NCBI GenBank assembly: GCA_016933315.1 | Contig: JAFGBE010000122.1 | Coordinates: 1-22,799 of the forward strand | Source: Candidatus Auribacterota bacterium | GTDB taxonomy: Bacteria; Auribacterota; UBA6266 | DNA length: 22,799 nt | Reading direction: 5' to 3' | Shown here: positions 1 to 7,574 of the stretch, piece by piece | How positions within the stretch are numbered: the first letter of the stretch is position 1 | Layout of the letters: each line of letters begins with the position of its first letter | Notes under the pieces: model-generated | The model's input: the letters and a program-made list of their open reading frames with translations, nothing else | The model's database searches: none | What the model was told of the DNA's origin: nothing | Position numbers and translations under genes: made by a program

Positions 1-504
1 CGGGTTAAATTCGTCATCTCCTATCCCGGGATTGGAATCCTTAAACATGGAAAACGGGATTCTTACGGTCTTCCAGCCTTCCCAGTTGACAGGAAATTGA
101 TAAACAAGCTGGTCATCCTTAATCAGTTTGTAATTATCATCCTGTTCACACTCCCAGTTCATGTTATCGTCATCCGCAGCCTCGATCTTTATCTGCCCGG
201 AATCCTTCCCATAGCCGTAAATGTCCATCACGATGCTGCCGCTTTTTTCGCAATCAGACTTATCGGCAACATAAATACCCATTCCCCCGCTGTACCATCC
301 CTGGACTTCGCCGTCTATCTCAAGCGAATATTTTCCTTTCCCTTTATCCCCGTCGCTGTTCTTTACAACCCGCGGATTTATTCTATCGAATGTCCACCAT
401 TCAGGGCTGGAATAATCCCCGTCTTCAAAGTCATCCACCACAGCGGCGCCGGCACTCCCCGCCAGAAATACCGCAACAAGGCAAAAAACAAGTTTTTTCA
501 TCAT
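1..504 (-). CDS. Secreted carbohydrate-binding-type (CBM11/CIA30-like) protein, 5' part only
   Basis: The reading frame is open from the start codon at 504 to the window edge (168 codons), so the C-terminus is missing. The N-terminus has a clear Sec signal peptide: a KK pair, a hydrophobic core (LVFCLVAVFLAG) and a small-residue cleavage site near GAA. The mature part begins VVDDFED and then carries WWTFDRI, YSGGMGIYV, DDDNMNWE, NWEGWKTVRIPFSMF and NPGIGDDE. This pattern resembles family-11 carbohydrate-binding/CIA30-type jelly-roll domains of exported proteins. Two adjacent ATGs (504 and 501) follow the ribosome-binding site GGGAGGG at 508-514; the second has the better spacing. The protein is expected in the periplasm or on the surface. 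The ligand is unknown, and a catalytic domain could follow outside the window. The domain family is judged from motif resemblance only. Confidence 0.75.
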   Translation of the reverse strand, partial: MMKKLVFCLVAVFLAGSAGAAVVDDFEDGDYSSPEWWTFDRINPRVVKNSDGDKGKGKYSLEIDGEVQGWYSGGMGIYVADKSDCEKSGSIVMDIYGYGKDSGQIKIEAADDDNMNWECEQDDNYKLIKDDQLVYQFPVNWEGWKTVRIPFSMFKDSNPGIGDDEFNP

Positions 505-591
505 TTTCCCTCCCGACAATATAATAAAACCAATTATACACCAATCATACTGCCATTGATTCATTTCATATAGCATATGATATATACCGGT

Positions 592-620
592 TATATACCA
601 CGGCTTTTGTGTTTTGTCAA
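592..620 (-). promoter_or_regulatory. Consensus sigma70-type promoter for the secreted protein gene
   Basis: Read on the minus strand there is a perfect -35 box TTGACA (620-615), a 17-base spacer and a -10 box TATATA (597-592). Transcription would start near 585, leaving a leader of about 80 bases before the start codon at 504/501. It is among the best promoter matches in the window. Confidence 0.75.
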
Positions 621-683
621 TCCTTATATGTTTTCCGGCCCTGCCCCGCTCTTTTTATATTCCTAAAGCGCAGGGCTCTCGGC

Positions 684-689
684 TATAAT
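684..689 (+). promoter_or_regulatory. Perfect -10 box just upstream of the YkgJ-like gene
   Basis: TATAAT lies 10 bases before the ATG at 700. No convincing -35 box sits 16-18 bases upstream. If used, transcription would start about 3-4 bases before the ATG, giving an almost leaderless message. The gene also lacks a Shine-Dalgarno sequence. Confidence 0.45.
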
Positions 690-699
690 CTGAAAACGT

Positions 700-1041
700 A
701 TGGCAAAGACACCCTTTATATGTGTGAAGTGCGGAGAATGCTGCCGGTGGCACGGCTATGTCCACCTGACGGCAGATGACATAAAGAGAATGGCGGATTT
801 TCTGAAAATCAGCGAAAAAACATTCATTGAATCATTCACAAGGCTGACCGAAAACCGCCAGGGCCTGAGCCTCAGGGAAAAACCAAGCGGGGAATGCGTC
901 TTCCTGGAGGAATCCGTCTGCGGTATTTACAGCGCAAGGCCCGGACAATGCAGGGATTTCCCCCAAAAATGGACGGCAAAAGGCGCAGAAAATGCATGCC
1001 TCGGACTAATATTAATGAAAAAACTCGACGAGAAGAGATAG
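700..1041 (+). CDS. YkgJ-family cysteine-cluster protein (putative Zn/Fe-chelating)
   Basis: A 113-residue protein with the hallmark cysteine cluster C8-x2-C11-x2-C14-C15 and the later CVFL, CGIY and RPGQCRDFP segments typical of the YkgJ/UPF0153 family (Pfam 'putative zinc- or iron-chelating domain'). The family is small and soluble. Its cysteines are thought to bind zinc or an iron-sulfur cluster, and its biochemical role is not established. The ATG at 700 is the only sensible start: the cysteine cluster begins at residue 8. No ribosome-binding site is visible, and a TATAAT box ends 10 bases before the ATG. The gene converges on the radical SAM gene with only 3 bases between the stop codons and no visible terminator hairpin. 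Family assignment is firm; function is open. Confidence 0.85.
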   Translation: MAKTPFICVKCGECCRWHGYVHLTADDIKRMADFLKISEKTFIESFTRLTENRQGLSLREKPSGECVFLEESVCGIYSARPGQCRDFPQKWTAKGAENACLGLILMKKLDEKR

Positions 1042-1044
1042 GCC

Positions 1045-1755
1045 TTACTGCTGAAACAGGTGTTTCCTGCCGACTCCAAGGTCTATCCTCTGGATAAGCA
1101 CTTCGACGCCCGGCACAACATGGAGGTCCTTATACTCTTCATTAAACCATTCGATGAGTTTTGAATCGTGCCTGGCGCTCGTTTTCCTGTTTTTATGAAG
1201 AAGGTTCACGCTTATATAATCAAAATAGGACAGGGCTATCGATATGTCATTCCTTATGCTTTTTTGAGTCTGCCCCTTCAGGCCTACAAGCAGCCTTATG
1301 GAGTCGGTGAATTTAATTATTTCCTTGGGGCCGGAAAACTCCATCTCTTTTTTCATCACCGATTTTCTTATCTTATGGTCAAATGTCTCAACCCCGACTT
1401 TTACCCTGATTTTACAATTGAAAAAATCTGTTATTTCCTTAAATCTTTTTTTGTAGTTCCAATTTGCTTCTACTATCAACTCTTCTATGCCCCTGCGCTC
1501 AACCGTATCTTTTATTATCTGCCAGACCTGGACGGGAAAATCGAAAAAAGAAGCCGAGTTAAGCACTTCGAGCCTTCTGAACACACCCGTTACCTTATCG
1601 AGCTCGGCCGAAGCTATTTCTATTATCTCCTTTTCGTTCTTCGAGTGTTCCGAAGCGCAGTCGCAGAAAGAACAGCCTTTAAACCCGCATGGAAACGATT
1701 TAAGCAAAAGCACTTCCCGGGGATACTTGCCTTCATACACAGAATATCTTTTCAT
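1045..1755 (-). CDS. Small radical SAM protein with a CX4CX2C cluster motif
   Basis: A 236-residue protein. Near the N-terminus C23, C28 and C31 form CX4CX2C, one residue longer between the first two cysteines than the canonical CX3CX2C of radical SAM enzymes. F30 before the last cysteine and the following elements (LEVLNSASFFDFP, KVGVETFDHKIR, LLVGLKGQT) fit a compact radical SAM barrel. It therefore probably binds a 4Fe-4S cluster and SAM in the cytoplasm. From memory the sequence resembles a clostridial family that may include the queuine lyase QueL; this is a tentative suggestion only. The start is ATG 1755 with GGAG six bases upstream. It lies 23 bases downstream of yjbQ on the same strand, so the two are probably co-transcribed, although no shared pathway is evident. 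Confidence 0.75.
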   Translation of the reverse strand: MKRYSVYEGKYPREVLLLKSFPCGFKGCSFCDCASEHSKNEKEIIEIASAELDKVTGVFRRLEVLNSASFFDFPVQVWQIIKDTVERRGIEELIVEANWNYKKRFKEITDFFNCKIRVKVGVETFDHKIRKSVMKKEMEFSGPKEIIKFTDSIRLLVGLKGQTQKSIRNDISIALSYFDYISVNLLHKNRKTSARHDSKLIEWFNEEYKDLHVVPGVEVLIQRIDLGVGRKHLFQQ

Positions 1756-1778
1756 CCTATCTCCGTTTTTCGTTTTGG

Positions 1779-2174
1779 CTATTTACCGATGATATCAACC
1801 CAGACTTTTCTTTCCCTCGGCCCATCAAACTCACAGAAATATATCCCCTGCCACGTACCCAGAACAAGTTCCGCGTCTTTTACAATGACATTCAGGCTGC
1901 TTCCCAGCAGAGAGGCCTTTATGTGCGCATCCGAATTGCCCTCTACATGCCTGTACGCGCCGCGTTCCGGAATCCCGGCATTCAAAAAATCAAGTATGTC
2001 TTTCTGCACATCCGGATCCGCATTTTCATTTATAGTTACCGCGGCTGTTGTATGAGGGACAAAAACGACGCATATACCGTTTTTAATCCCCGATTTCACT
2101 ACAACAGAGCGGACTTCGGCGGTAATATCAGTAAATTCGGTGCGCTCGGCCGTAGATATACATAACTCTTTCAA
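1779..2174 (-). CDS. yjbQ: YjbQ / UPF0047 family protein
   Basis: A 131-residue protein that matches the YjbQ/UPF0047 family in length and motifs: PHTTAAVTINENAD (residues 40-53), RHVEGNSDAHIKASLLG (75-91) and LGTWQGIYFCEFDGPRERKVWV (105-126, conserved to near the C-terminus). Family members have been described as having secondary thiamine-phosphate-synthase activity, but the physiological role is uncertain. The start appears to be TTG at 2174: GGAAG sits nine bases upstream (2184-2188) and the frame then runs straight into the family sequence. The nearby ATG at 2163 is out of frame. It leads a two-gene unit with the radical SAM gene downstream. Confidence 0.88.
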   Translation of the reverse strand: MKELCISTAERTEFTDITAEVRSVVVKSGIKNGICVVFVPHTTAAVTINENADPDVQKDILDFLNAGIPERGAYRHVEGNSDAHIKASLLGSSLNVIVKDAELVLGTWQGIYFCEFDGPRERKVWVDIIGK

Positions 2175-2312
2175 AAATAACAGCTTCCGATAAAATAAAT
2201 ATATCCAGATACCTTTTAAATAAATGATTTTACAAAATACTCGTCACATTGTAACAAACCCGTTGAATAATTCAAGGTATTTTTTTAAATCGCGCAGCGT
2301 TATATATATACT

Positions 2313-2333
2313 ATATCTTGCAGCGCAAGATAT
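2313..2333. repeat. Perfect inverted repeat, 9-base arms, 3-base loop
   Basis: ATATCTTGC, AGC, GCAAGATAT. The arms are exactly complementary. No T-run follows on either strand, so it does not look like an intrinsic terminator. It lies roughly midway between two divergent genes and could be an operator or an RNA hairpin. Confidence 0.6.
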
Positions 2334-2492
2334 TACGATTTATGAAAAATATAAAAACCTTTATCGAAAAGTACTGCCGTTAAAAATAATGGACAACAAA
2401 CCCGTGATTTATAAAGCGCACAGGGGCCTCACAGCCTGTACAAAGAAGGAAATAAAACATTTTTATATGATAGAATCATCCTGATATTTTGA

Positions 2493-2498
2493 TATAAT
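2493..2498 (+). promoter_or_regulatory. Candidate -10 box for the nuclease-AmgK-MurU operon
   Basis: TATAAT sits 59 bases before the ATG at 2558. The hexamer 17 bases upstream (ATAGAA) is a poor -35 match, so this may be an activator-dependent or weak promoter. Confidence 0.4.
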
Positions 2499-2557
2499 CA
2501 CTTGATATTGTCTTGTGTTTTATTACCTTAAATCATCCAACAGCATCGGAGGACTCG

Positions 2558-3952
2558 ATGAAGTTAACTTTTTTCGGAGGTGTAAGGTCGGTAACGGGTT
2601 CGAAATTCCTGATAGAGGCAAACGGGAAAAAAGTATTGCTCGAATGCGGGCTTTTCCAGGGTAAAAGAGAGGCAACTTATGACAAGAATAAGGCTTTCCC
2701 GTTCGACCCTTCTTCGATAGATGTCGTCGTGTTGTCACACGCTCATATAGACCACTGCGGGAATATCCCCGGCTTATGCAAGCAGGGTTTTAACGGTATG
2801 GTATTTTCCACATACGCAACCCGCGACCTGGCCGGGATACTGCTGCAGGACAGCGCCCACCTGCAGGAAAACGATATTAAATACGTAAACAGGAAAAGGG
2901 GAGCCAAGGGAGAGAGGCCTTTTAAGGCCCTTTACACATTTGAAGACGCCGAGAAGGCAATGCACAGGTTTGTTTCAATAAATTATCACAGGGAATTCCT
3001 TATAGAAACCGGAATAAAGCTGAAATTTCACGACGCCGGGCATATTCTGGGTTCAGCGATTGTGGAATTGACAATAAAAGAAAACGGGAACAACCGCAAA
3101 ATTCTGTTCACGGGGGACCTCGGCAGGACACACATGCCGATATTAAGAGACAGGGAGGTTGTCCCGGGGGCGGACTATATAATGATGGAAACAACGTACG
3201 GGGACAGGGAGCATCACTCCATAGATAATATCGAGCCCAGGCTTGCCGAGGTGATAAACAACACCTGCGATCGCGGGGGGAAAGTCATCATCCCTTCTTT
3301 CTCGGTTGGAAGGACACAACAGGTTGTTTATTTCCTGCATGAACTTACGGCAAAAAAGAAAATCCCCGAGATCCCGGTTTTTGTAGACAGCCCGCTTTCG
3401 GTCAACGCGACAGAAATATTCAGGATACACCCGGAGTGCTATAATAAAGACGTGTACAATTATATACTATCAAATGAGAACCCCTTCGGTTTTGCAAACT
3501 GTGAATACATAAGGGAAACCGAAAAATCCAAACAACTGAATACCTATGGAAAACCCTGCGTCATTATCAGCTCTTCGGGAATGTGCGAAGGCGGCAGGAT
3601 ACTGCACCACCTTAAAAACAACGTGGGCGACCCTAAAAACACCATAATGATGGTCGGATTCTGCGCCCCGGAAACACTGGGAAGGAAAATAGTTGAAAAA
3701 TCCCCCAAAATCAAGATTTTCGGCGAAGAATATGAACTGAAAGCTGAGGTTGTCGTCGAAAACGGTTTCAGCGCCCACGCGGACAAAAATGAACTCCTGT
3801 CGTATGCAAAAGCTGTGAATTCGAACGCGAAATCTTTCTTTCTTGTCCACGGGGACGAGGACCAATCCCTCGCTTTCGCAAAACACATGGCAGCCGAGGG
3901 GATGAACAATTCCATTGTCCCGCACGAGGGAGAAAGTTATGAGCTTAACTGA
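2558..3952 (+). CDS. Beta-CASP metallo-beta-lactamase RNA nuclease (CPSF73/YSH1-like)
   Basis: A 464-residue, probably cytoplasmic, RNA-processing nuclease. The metal site is complete: H61-x-H63-x-D65-H66 (HAHIDH), HDAGH with H162, TGDLGR with D187, and the late GFSAHAD with H407. Between these lies a beta-CASP domain, recognisable by PSFSVGRTQQ, FVDSPL and SSSGMCEGGR. This arrangement matches the bacterial/archaeal COG1236 group related to CPSF73 rather than RNase J, which is longer and has a C-terminal extension. The ATG at 2558 is chosen because GGAGGA lies at 2548-2553 and the protein then starts with the family's MKLTFFGGVRSVTGS. The open frame continues 45 bases upstream without support. 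It overlaps the next gene by 14 bases, so the two are translationally linked. Its RNA targets are unknown. Confidence 0.9.
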   Translation: MKLTFFGGVRSVTGSKFLIEANGKKVLLECGLFQGKREATYDKNKAFPFDPSSIDVVVLSHAHIDHCGNIPGLCKQGFNGMVFSTYATRDLAGILLQDSAHLQENDIKYVNRKRGAKGERPFKALYTFEDAEKAMHRFVSINYHREFLIETGIKLKFHDAGHILGSAIVELTIKENGNNRKILFTGDLGRTHMPILRDREVVPGADYIMMETTYGDREHHSIDNIEPRLAEVINNTCDRGGKVIIPSFSVGRTQQVVYFLHELTAKKKIPEIPVFVDSPLSVNATEIFRIHPECYNKDVYNYILSNENPFGFANCEYIRETEKSKQLNTYGKPCVIISSSGMCEGGRILHHLKNNVGDPKNTIMMVGFCAPETLGRKIVEKSPKIKIFGEEYELKAEVVVENGFSAHADKNELLSYAKAVNSNAKSFFLVHGDEDQSLAFAKHMAAEGMNNSIVPHEGESYELN

Positions 3953-4928
3953 AAAAGAGTTCGCTGCCGCGGCAAAAAAAAAGTTCAAGCGCCCCGTGAT
4001 GAAGTCTATAAGGCTGAAGGGAGATGCCTCCGACAGGCATTATTTCAGGTTGTGGGTCACCGGCAGGCCGGAAACCGTAATAGCAATGGTGAATAACTCC
4101 CCATTTGACCACAACCTTCCGTTTATCACGATAAACAGTTTCTTCCTTAGAAATTCCGTCAGCGTGCCGGAAATTATCGACGTCGATTATGATTCGGGGA
4201 TAATATACCTGTCGGACTGCGGAGATACCAGCATGGAGAAACTTTTATCAGGCTCGCATCCCGGCGGACATATAGAGCCTTATAAAAAATGCATAGACGA
4301 ACTGGTAAAAATCCACAGCATCAGGGAATCTCCGGAGTGCCCCGTTATATTCGCCAATTCTTTTGATTTCGATAAGCTTATGTGGGAGCTTGATTTTTTT
4401 CTCACCCATACGGTTAAAAACCTTTTAGGCGTCAACATCGCCAAAAAAGACATTTCTTCCATTCAATCGCTGTTTTCCCGCATATGCGGGATACTTGAAA
4501 GAGAGCCCAGGGTTGTGACCCACCGCGATTACCACAGCAGAAATATCTTTTTCAAAGAAGGCCGGGTATTCGTCCTGGATTTCCAGGACGCGAGAATGGG
4601 CCCGAGGCAATATGACCTTTGTTCCCTGCTTAAAGATTCATACTTCCGCCTTCCCGAGGAAGATGTTGATAAATTAATTTCTTATTACCTGGACAAATCC
4701 GGGACGGAAGATGCGGATGCCGGCCGTTTTACCCGGATTTTCTATCTGATGGCCTTCCAGAGAAACTTAAAAGCCGCGGGGACATTCGGATATCTCAGCA
4801 CCGTAAAAAACAAAAAAGAGTATGAGCGGTTCCTTCCCGGCACATTTGAATATATATGGAGTTACTCGAAAAAATATGATGAACTCAGGGAACCGGCGGA
4901 AATCCTGAGGAACTATATAAGTTATTAA
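3939..4928 (+). CDS. amgK: AmgK-like N-acetylmuramate/N-acetylglucosamine anomeric kinase (APH fold)
   Basis: A 329-residue aminoglycoside-phosphotransferase-fold kinase. The catalytic loop is HRDYHSRN (H195, D197, N202) and the Mg-binding segment is LDFQDARMGPRQYDLCSLL (D214). The wording DFQDA..GP..YD..SLL is typical of AmgK, which phosphorylates MurNAc or GlcNAc at the anomeric position during peptidoglycan recycling, and not of antibiotic-modifying APH enzymes. The gene directly downstream is a MurU-like nucleotidyltransferase, the known partner of AmgK, which supports this reading. The start is ATG 3939 inside the end of the nuclease gene, with GAGGGAG upstream (3926-3932). An in-frame ATG-less extension back to 3915 exists but lacks a ribosome-binding site. 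Expected to be cytoplasmic. Confidence 0.83.
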   Translation: MSLTEKEFAAAAKKKFKRPVMKSIRLKGDASDRHYFRLWVTGRPETVIAMVNNSPFDHNLPFITINSFFLRNSVSVPEIIDVDYDSGIIYLSDCGDTSMEKLLSGSHPGGHIEPYKKCIDELVKIHSIRESPECPVIFANSFDFDKLMWELDFFLTHTVKNLLGVNIAKKDISSIQSLFSRICGILEREPRVVTHRDYHSRNIFFKEGRVFVLDFQDARMGPRQYDLCSLLKDSYFRLPEEDVDKLISYYLDKSGTEDADAGRFTRIFYLMAFQRNLKAAGTFGYLSTVKNKKEYERFLPGTFEYIWSYSKKYDELREPAEILRNYISY

Positions 4929-4949
4929 CTAAACCTAAAGGATTTTAAT

Positions 4950-5891
4950 ATGCAGGCAATGCTTTTGTCGGCGGGATATGGGACGCGCCTGAAACCTATT
5001 ACCGATTATATACCCAAGCCTTTAATGCCGATACTGGAGACACCCCTTGTCATACTGACAATCAAATGGCTTATCTCATGCGGTTTTACAAAAATCGTAA
5101 TAAACACATATCATCACGCGGATATGATAGAAACAGCCATAAGGAAAGCTGCTGTCGAGGGCGCGGAGATAATAATTATAAGGGAAAAAACCCTCCTGGG
5201 TTCCGCAGGGGGAATCGCCAACGCCGCGAAATTCCTCAAAAATGATCTTTTCTTCGTGGTAAACTGCGACATACTGTTCGACATCGATTTCAGGCGCCTG
5301 AAAAATTTCCATACAGCCGGCAAAGCATTAAGCACCCTCGTGCTGAGAAAAGACGCAAACCAGGAAAAATTCGGCATCATCGGGACGAATTCCGACGGGC
5401 GCATAGTAAGCTTTCTCGGGAAGCCGGCCGGGAAACGCCCGGTTTCGGAGTATATGTTTTCGGGAATTCACGTCATGAATCCCGAAATATTCAACATCCT
5501 GAATACAGAATTTTCCAATATCTGCCGTGATATATATCCCGATTTAGCCAAAGACGGGAAACTGATGGGATATGAACTTAACGGATATTGGGCGGATATA
5601 GGCACGCCCGCAAATCTTTTTCGTGTCAATATGGACGTCCTGTATTCAAGAAATCCCGGATGGATGAACGCTTTTCTGCCCCCCATAAAACCGGGCGGCC
5701 GATACACGGGCAAAAATTCCAACGTTCCGGCAAATACGGAAATAAGGGGAAATGCCGTCATATCGAATGATTGTGTCATCGGAGACAATTGCCTGCTTCA
5801 GAACTGCCTCGTTTTCCCGGGCACGAAAATCCCTCCGGGAACAACCGTATCGAACTGCATAAAAGGGGAAAACTTTTCAGTGCGGATATAA
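4950..5891 (+). CDS. murU: MurU-like sugar-1-phosphate nucleotidyltransferase with C-terminal hexapeptide region
   Basis: A 313-residue nucleotidyltransferase. The N-terminal signature is AGYGTRLKPIT with PKPLMPI (residues 8-29); GSAGGI, NCDILFDID (metal-binding Asp) and GYWADIGTP follow. With an AmgK-type kinase 21 bases upstream, the likely reaction is MurNAc-1-P (or GlcNAc-1-P) plus UTP to the UDP-sugar, bypassing de novo UDP-MurNAc synthesis and hence the fosfomycin target MurA. MurU of Pseudomonas is about 220 residues. This protein has roughly 75 more, with hexapeptide-like repeats (NTEIRGNAVISNDCVIGDN, about residues 255-285) suggesting a left-handed beta-helix tail as in mannose-1-P guanylyltransferases. 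A ManC/GlmU-like substrate is therefore an alternative. The ATG at 4950 has AAAGGA seven bases upstream. No terminator is evident after the stop. Confidence 0.8.
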   Translation: MQAMLLSAGYGTRLKPITDYIPKPLMPILETPLVILTIKWLISCGFTKIVINTYHHADMIETAIRKAAVEGAEIIIIREKTLLGSAGGIANAAKFLKNDLFFVVNCDILFDIDFRRLKNFHTAGKALSTLVLRKDANQEKFGIIGTNSDGRIVSFLGKPAGKRPVSEYMFSGIHVMNPEIFNILNTEFSNICRDIYPDLAKDGKLMGYELNGYWADIGTPANLFRVNMDVLYSRNPGWMNAFLPPIKPGGRYTGKNSNVPANTEIRGNAVISNDCVIGDNCLLQNCLVFPGTKIPPGTTVSNCIKGENFSVRI

Positions 5892-5950
5892 GAACGATTA
5901 TCCGGAATTTTTCGGGCGTTTCTCTTTCTCCTTCCCGTGTTCTACGCTGA

Positions 5951-7570
5951 CTACCACCAGGCCTCCGCCTGGACACCTACTGATATCCCGTCGGTGGCAG
6001 TCTCATAAGCATCGCCGCCGACAAGGCCCTTGAATTCATTCGTCCAGTTTGCATATGTAAAATAAGCGCGGATTACAGGGCGTCCGAAGAATGTATTATC
6101 TATCCTTATTTCCGGCGCAATGGTCAACTTATATAACAAGCCGTGGTAACCGCCCAATTCGCTATCTACATAGTCAACGCCTCCTTCAACCGCAATGGCC
6201 AGGTTTTCCGTAAAACAATAAATAGGCCTCGCGCCGGCTGAAAACCATGTTACTTTCGAATCCCCATCCTGCCCCTCGTCTTTGGCCTGGCAGATAAAAT
6301 CGCTCATCATCGTAAAATGTTCACCCGCCTGTATTACATTGCTCTCCGTAAACCTCCATTGCCAGGAATCCTTGAGCCCGGGAGTCGGGTCCTGAAGTGT
6401 CGGCCCGAAATTCGAGCCGGTGCCACGCCCGTATTGAACCGTTATCTGGTTATAACCTATCGGGTCATAATTGTGGACATGCATAAATCCCGTGGCCAGG
6501 CCTCCCGAGCCGGGATATCTGGTTTCTATACCGTTATCGGTATAACTGTCGCCCCTAACACCGGAAGGGGCAACCCAGAACATCCCTTTCCCGAAAGGAA
6601 CCGTCACATCGTAAATCCTCATATCGATCGTATTCTTTGCTATCCTCCCCCGGCGCGGGAATTCATAACTGTCAGAGGAACCTCCTATGTAAGCGACCGC
6701 GAATTTCGCGTCATCGAAGGGCAGCGCAATATCTTCGACTCCCCCGCCGTAGCCGCTCATATCAAAAGGATAAAAATCGTTTATATGTATATCGTGCCTC
6801 CTATAAAACCTTTGCCCCGCCCAGAACTTGATATCGGGAGACCAATTCCACCCGAGATTGCCGGCTTCGACGAATGATTCTCTTATCATGAACTTATCAT
6901 CGTCCATGTCCCAGTTTTTCAGCTGGTCCGTATGAAACGCAATTCTGACCTGCAGTTTAAACTGGGCTCCTTCCTGCTGCTCGGGCTTGAAATTGTTTAC
7001 GAACGCCAATTCACCGTATGTTTCCGTTTCGTTGCCCAGCCTGTATTTTGCATCGGCCCCGGGCGCTATAAATGCTTCCTGGTCCCCTCCCTCTCCGTTG
7101 ATACCGAATCCGGAACGCAGATAACCGTGAAATTCAAACCCCTTGGTAACATAGGATGGCAGGTCGTCAAAGAAAGGAGTGCTCGATTTAAGCAGGTCTT
7201 TATACGGCGTCGCATCTTTCTTCACAGGCGGTTCTTCAGGCGGTTTCTCAGCCGCAGTCAAAACAGTTACGGGGATACCTTCTTCCCCTGCGATTGCATC
7301 TTTGCTCTCAATTGTGTCTTTCTCCTCCGCTTCTGTTACAACGCTCCGGACTTCTTCCCCTCCTTCTTTAATCCGGGAAACTTCCTGTTCGAGGGACTTC
7401 AGCCGTTCCTGCAGCAGCTGCATCTCTTCAGCATGCTGCTTTTTCATAAGCTCTATCTGTTCCTTAAGCAGTTCAATCTGCTCATCGCTTCCTGAAAATG
7501 CCGCCGTAGTCATCAGCCCGGAAACCGCGGCAAGTATAAAAGCAAAAAGCAAACCGTACTTTATTCTCAT
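5951..7570 (-). CDS. Maltoporin (LamB/ScrY-like) outer-membrane porin with coiled-coil N-terminus
   Basis: A 539-residue exported protein. Residues 1-24 form a signal peptide (MRIKYGLLFAF.. to TTAA). Residues about 28-72 are a strongly charged heptad-like coiled coil (QIELLKEQIELMKK, LQERLKSLEQEV). An acidic/proline-rich linker follows to about 135, then a beta-barrel beginning FEFHGYLRSGFG. The segment WAGQRFYRRHDIHINDFYPFDMSG (about 250-272) is a LamB-family signature. The chain ends in an aromatic residue (Trp-Trp), as barrel proteins do. A periplasmic coiled coil ahead of the barrel is known from the sucrose porin ScrY. Such porins pass sugars or other small solutes through the outer membrane; the substrate here is unknown. 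It is last in the mtnP operon, four bases after the aldolase stop, so it may admit the nucleosides or sugars handled by that operon (inference). Confidence 0.87.
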   Translation of the reverse strand: MRIKYGLLFAFILAAVSGLMTTAAFSGSDEQIELLKEQIELMKKQHAEEMQLLQERLKSLEQEVSRIKEGGEEVRSVVTEAEEKDTIESKDAIAGEEGIPVTVLTAAEKPPEEPPVKKDATPYKDLLKSSTPFFDDLPSYVTKGFEFHGYLRSGFGINGEGGDQEAFIAPGADAKYRLGNETETYGELAFVNNFKPEQQEGAQFKLQVRIAFHTDQLKNWDMDDDKFMIRESFVEAGNLGWNWSPDIKFWAGQRFYRRHDIHINDFYPFDMSGYGGGVEDIALPFDDAKFAVAYIGGSSDSYEFPRRGRIAKNTIDMRIYDVTVPFGKGMFWVAPSGVRGDSYTDNGIETRYPGSGGLATGFMHVHNYDPIGYNQITVQYGRGTGSNFGPTLQDPTPGLKDSWQWRFTESNVIQAGEHFTMMSDFICQAKDEGQDGDSKVTWFSAGARPIYCFTENLAIAVEGGVDYVDSELGGYHGLLYKLTIAPEIRIDNTFFGRPVIRAYFTYANWTNEFKGLVGGDAYETATDGISVGVQAEAWW

Positions 7571-7574
7571 CCCG

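Larger units (their letters stand above)
2175..2557. other. AT-rich intergenic region between yjbQ and the RNA nuclease gene
   Basis: This 383-base gap separates divergently transcribed genes. It is clearly more AT-rich than its neighbours. It holds a perfect 9-base inverted repeat (2313-2333), a TATAAT box (2493-2498) and the Shine-Dalgarno of the downstream gene (2548-2553). An 86-codon open frame at 2224-2484 has no ribosome-binding site and no recognisable family sequence, and I do not regard it as a gene. The upstream part should contain the yjbQ promoter, but I could not pick a convincing box. Confidence 0.6.

Noticed and set aside
97..573. A 158-codon open frame on the plus strand
   Set aside because: It is antisense to the secreted carbohydrate-binding-type protein, whose signal peptide, domain motifs and promoter are all on the minus strand.
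1168..2055. A long 295-codon open frame on the plus strand
   Set aside because: It is the antisense shadow of the radical SAM and yjbQ genes, which have family motifs, ribosome-binding sites and a sensible operon arrangement. Its own translation has no recognisable pattern.
2224..2484. An 86-codon open frame in the intergenic gap
   Set aside because: No Shine-Dalgarno, AT-rich composition, no family resemblance, and it spans the hairpin at 2313-2333.
3939..4928. Aminoglycoside-resistance phosphotransferase
   Set aside because: The fold is shared, but the DFQDA..GP..YD wording and the adjacent MurU-like gene point to AmgK, a cell-wall recycling kinase.
5892..5950. An intrinsic terminator between the convergent MurU-like and porin genes
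   Set aside because: Only a 3-4 base stem (CCG/CGG) without a proper T-run could be found.
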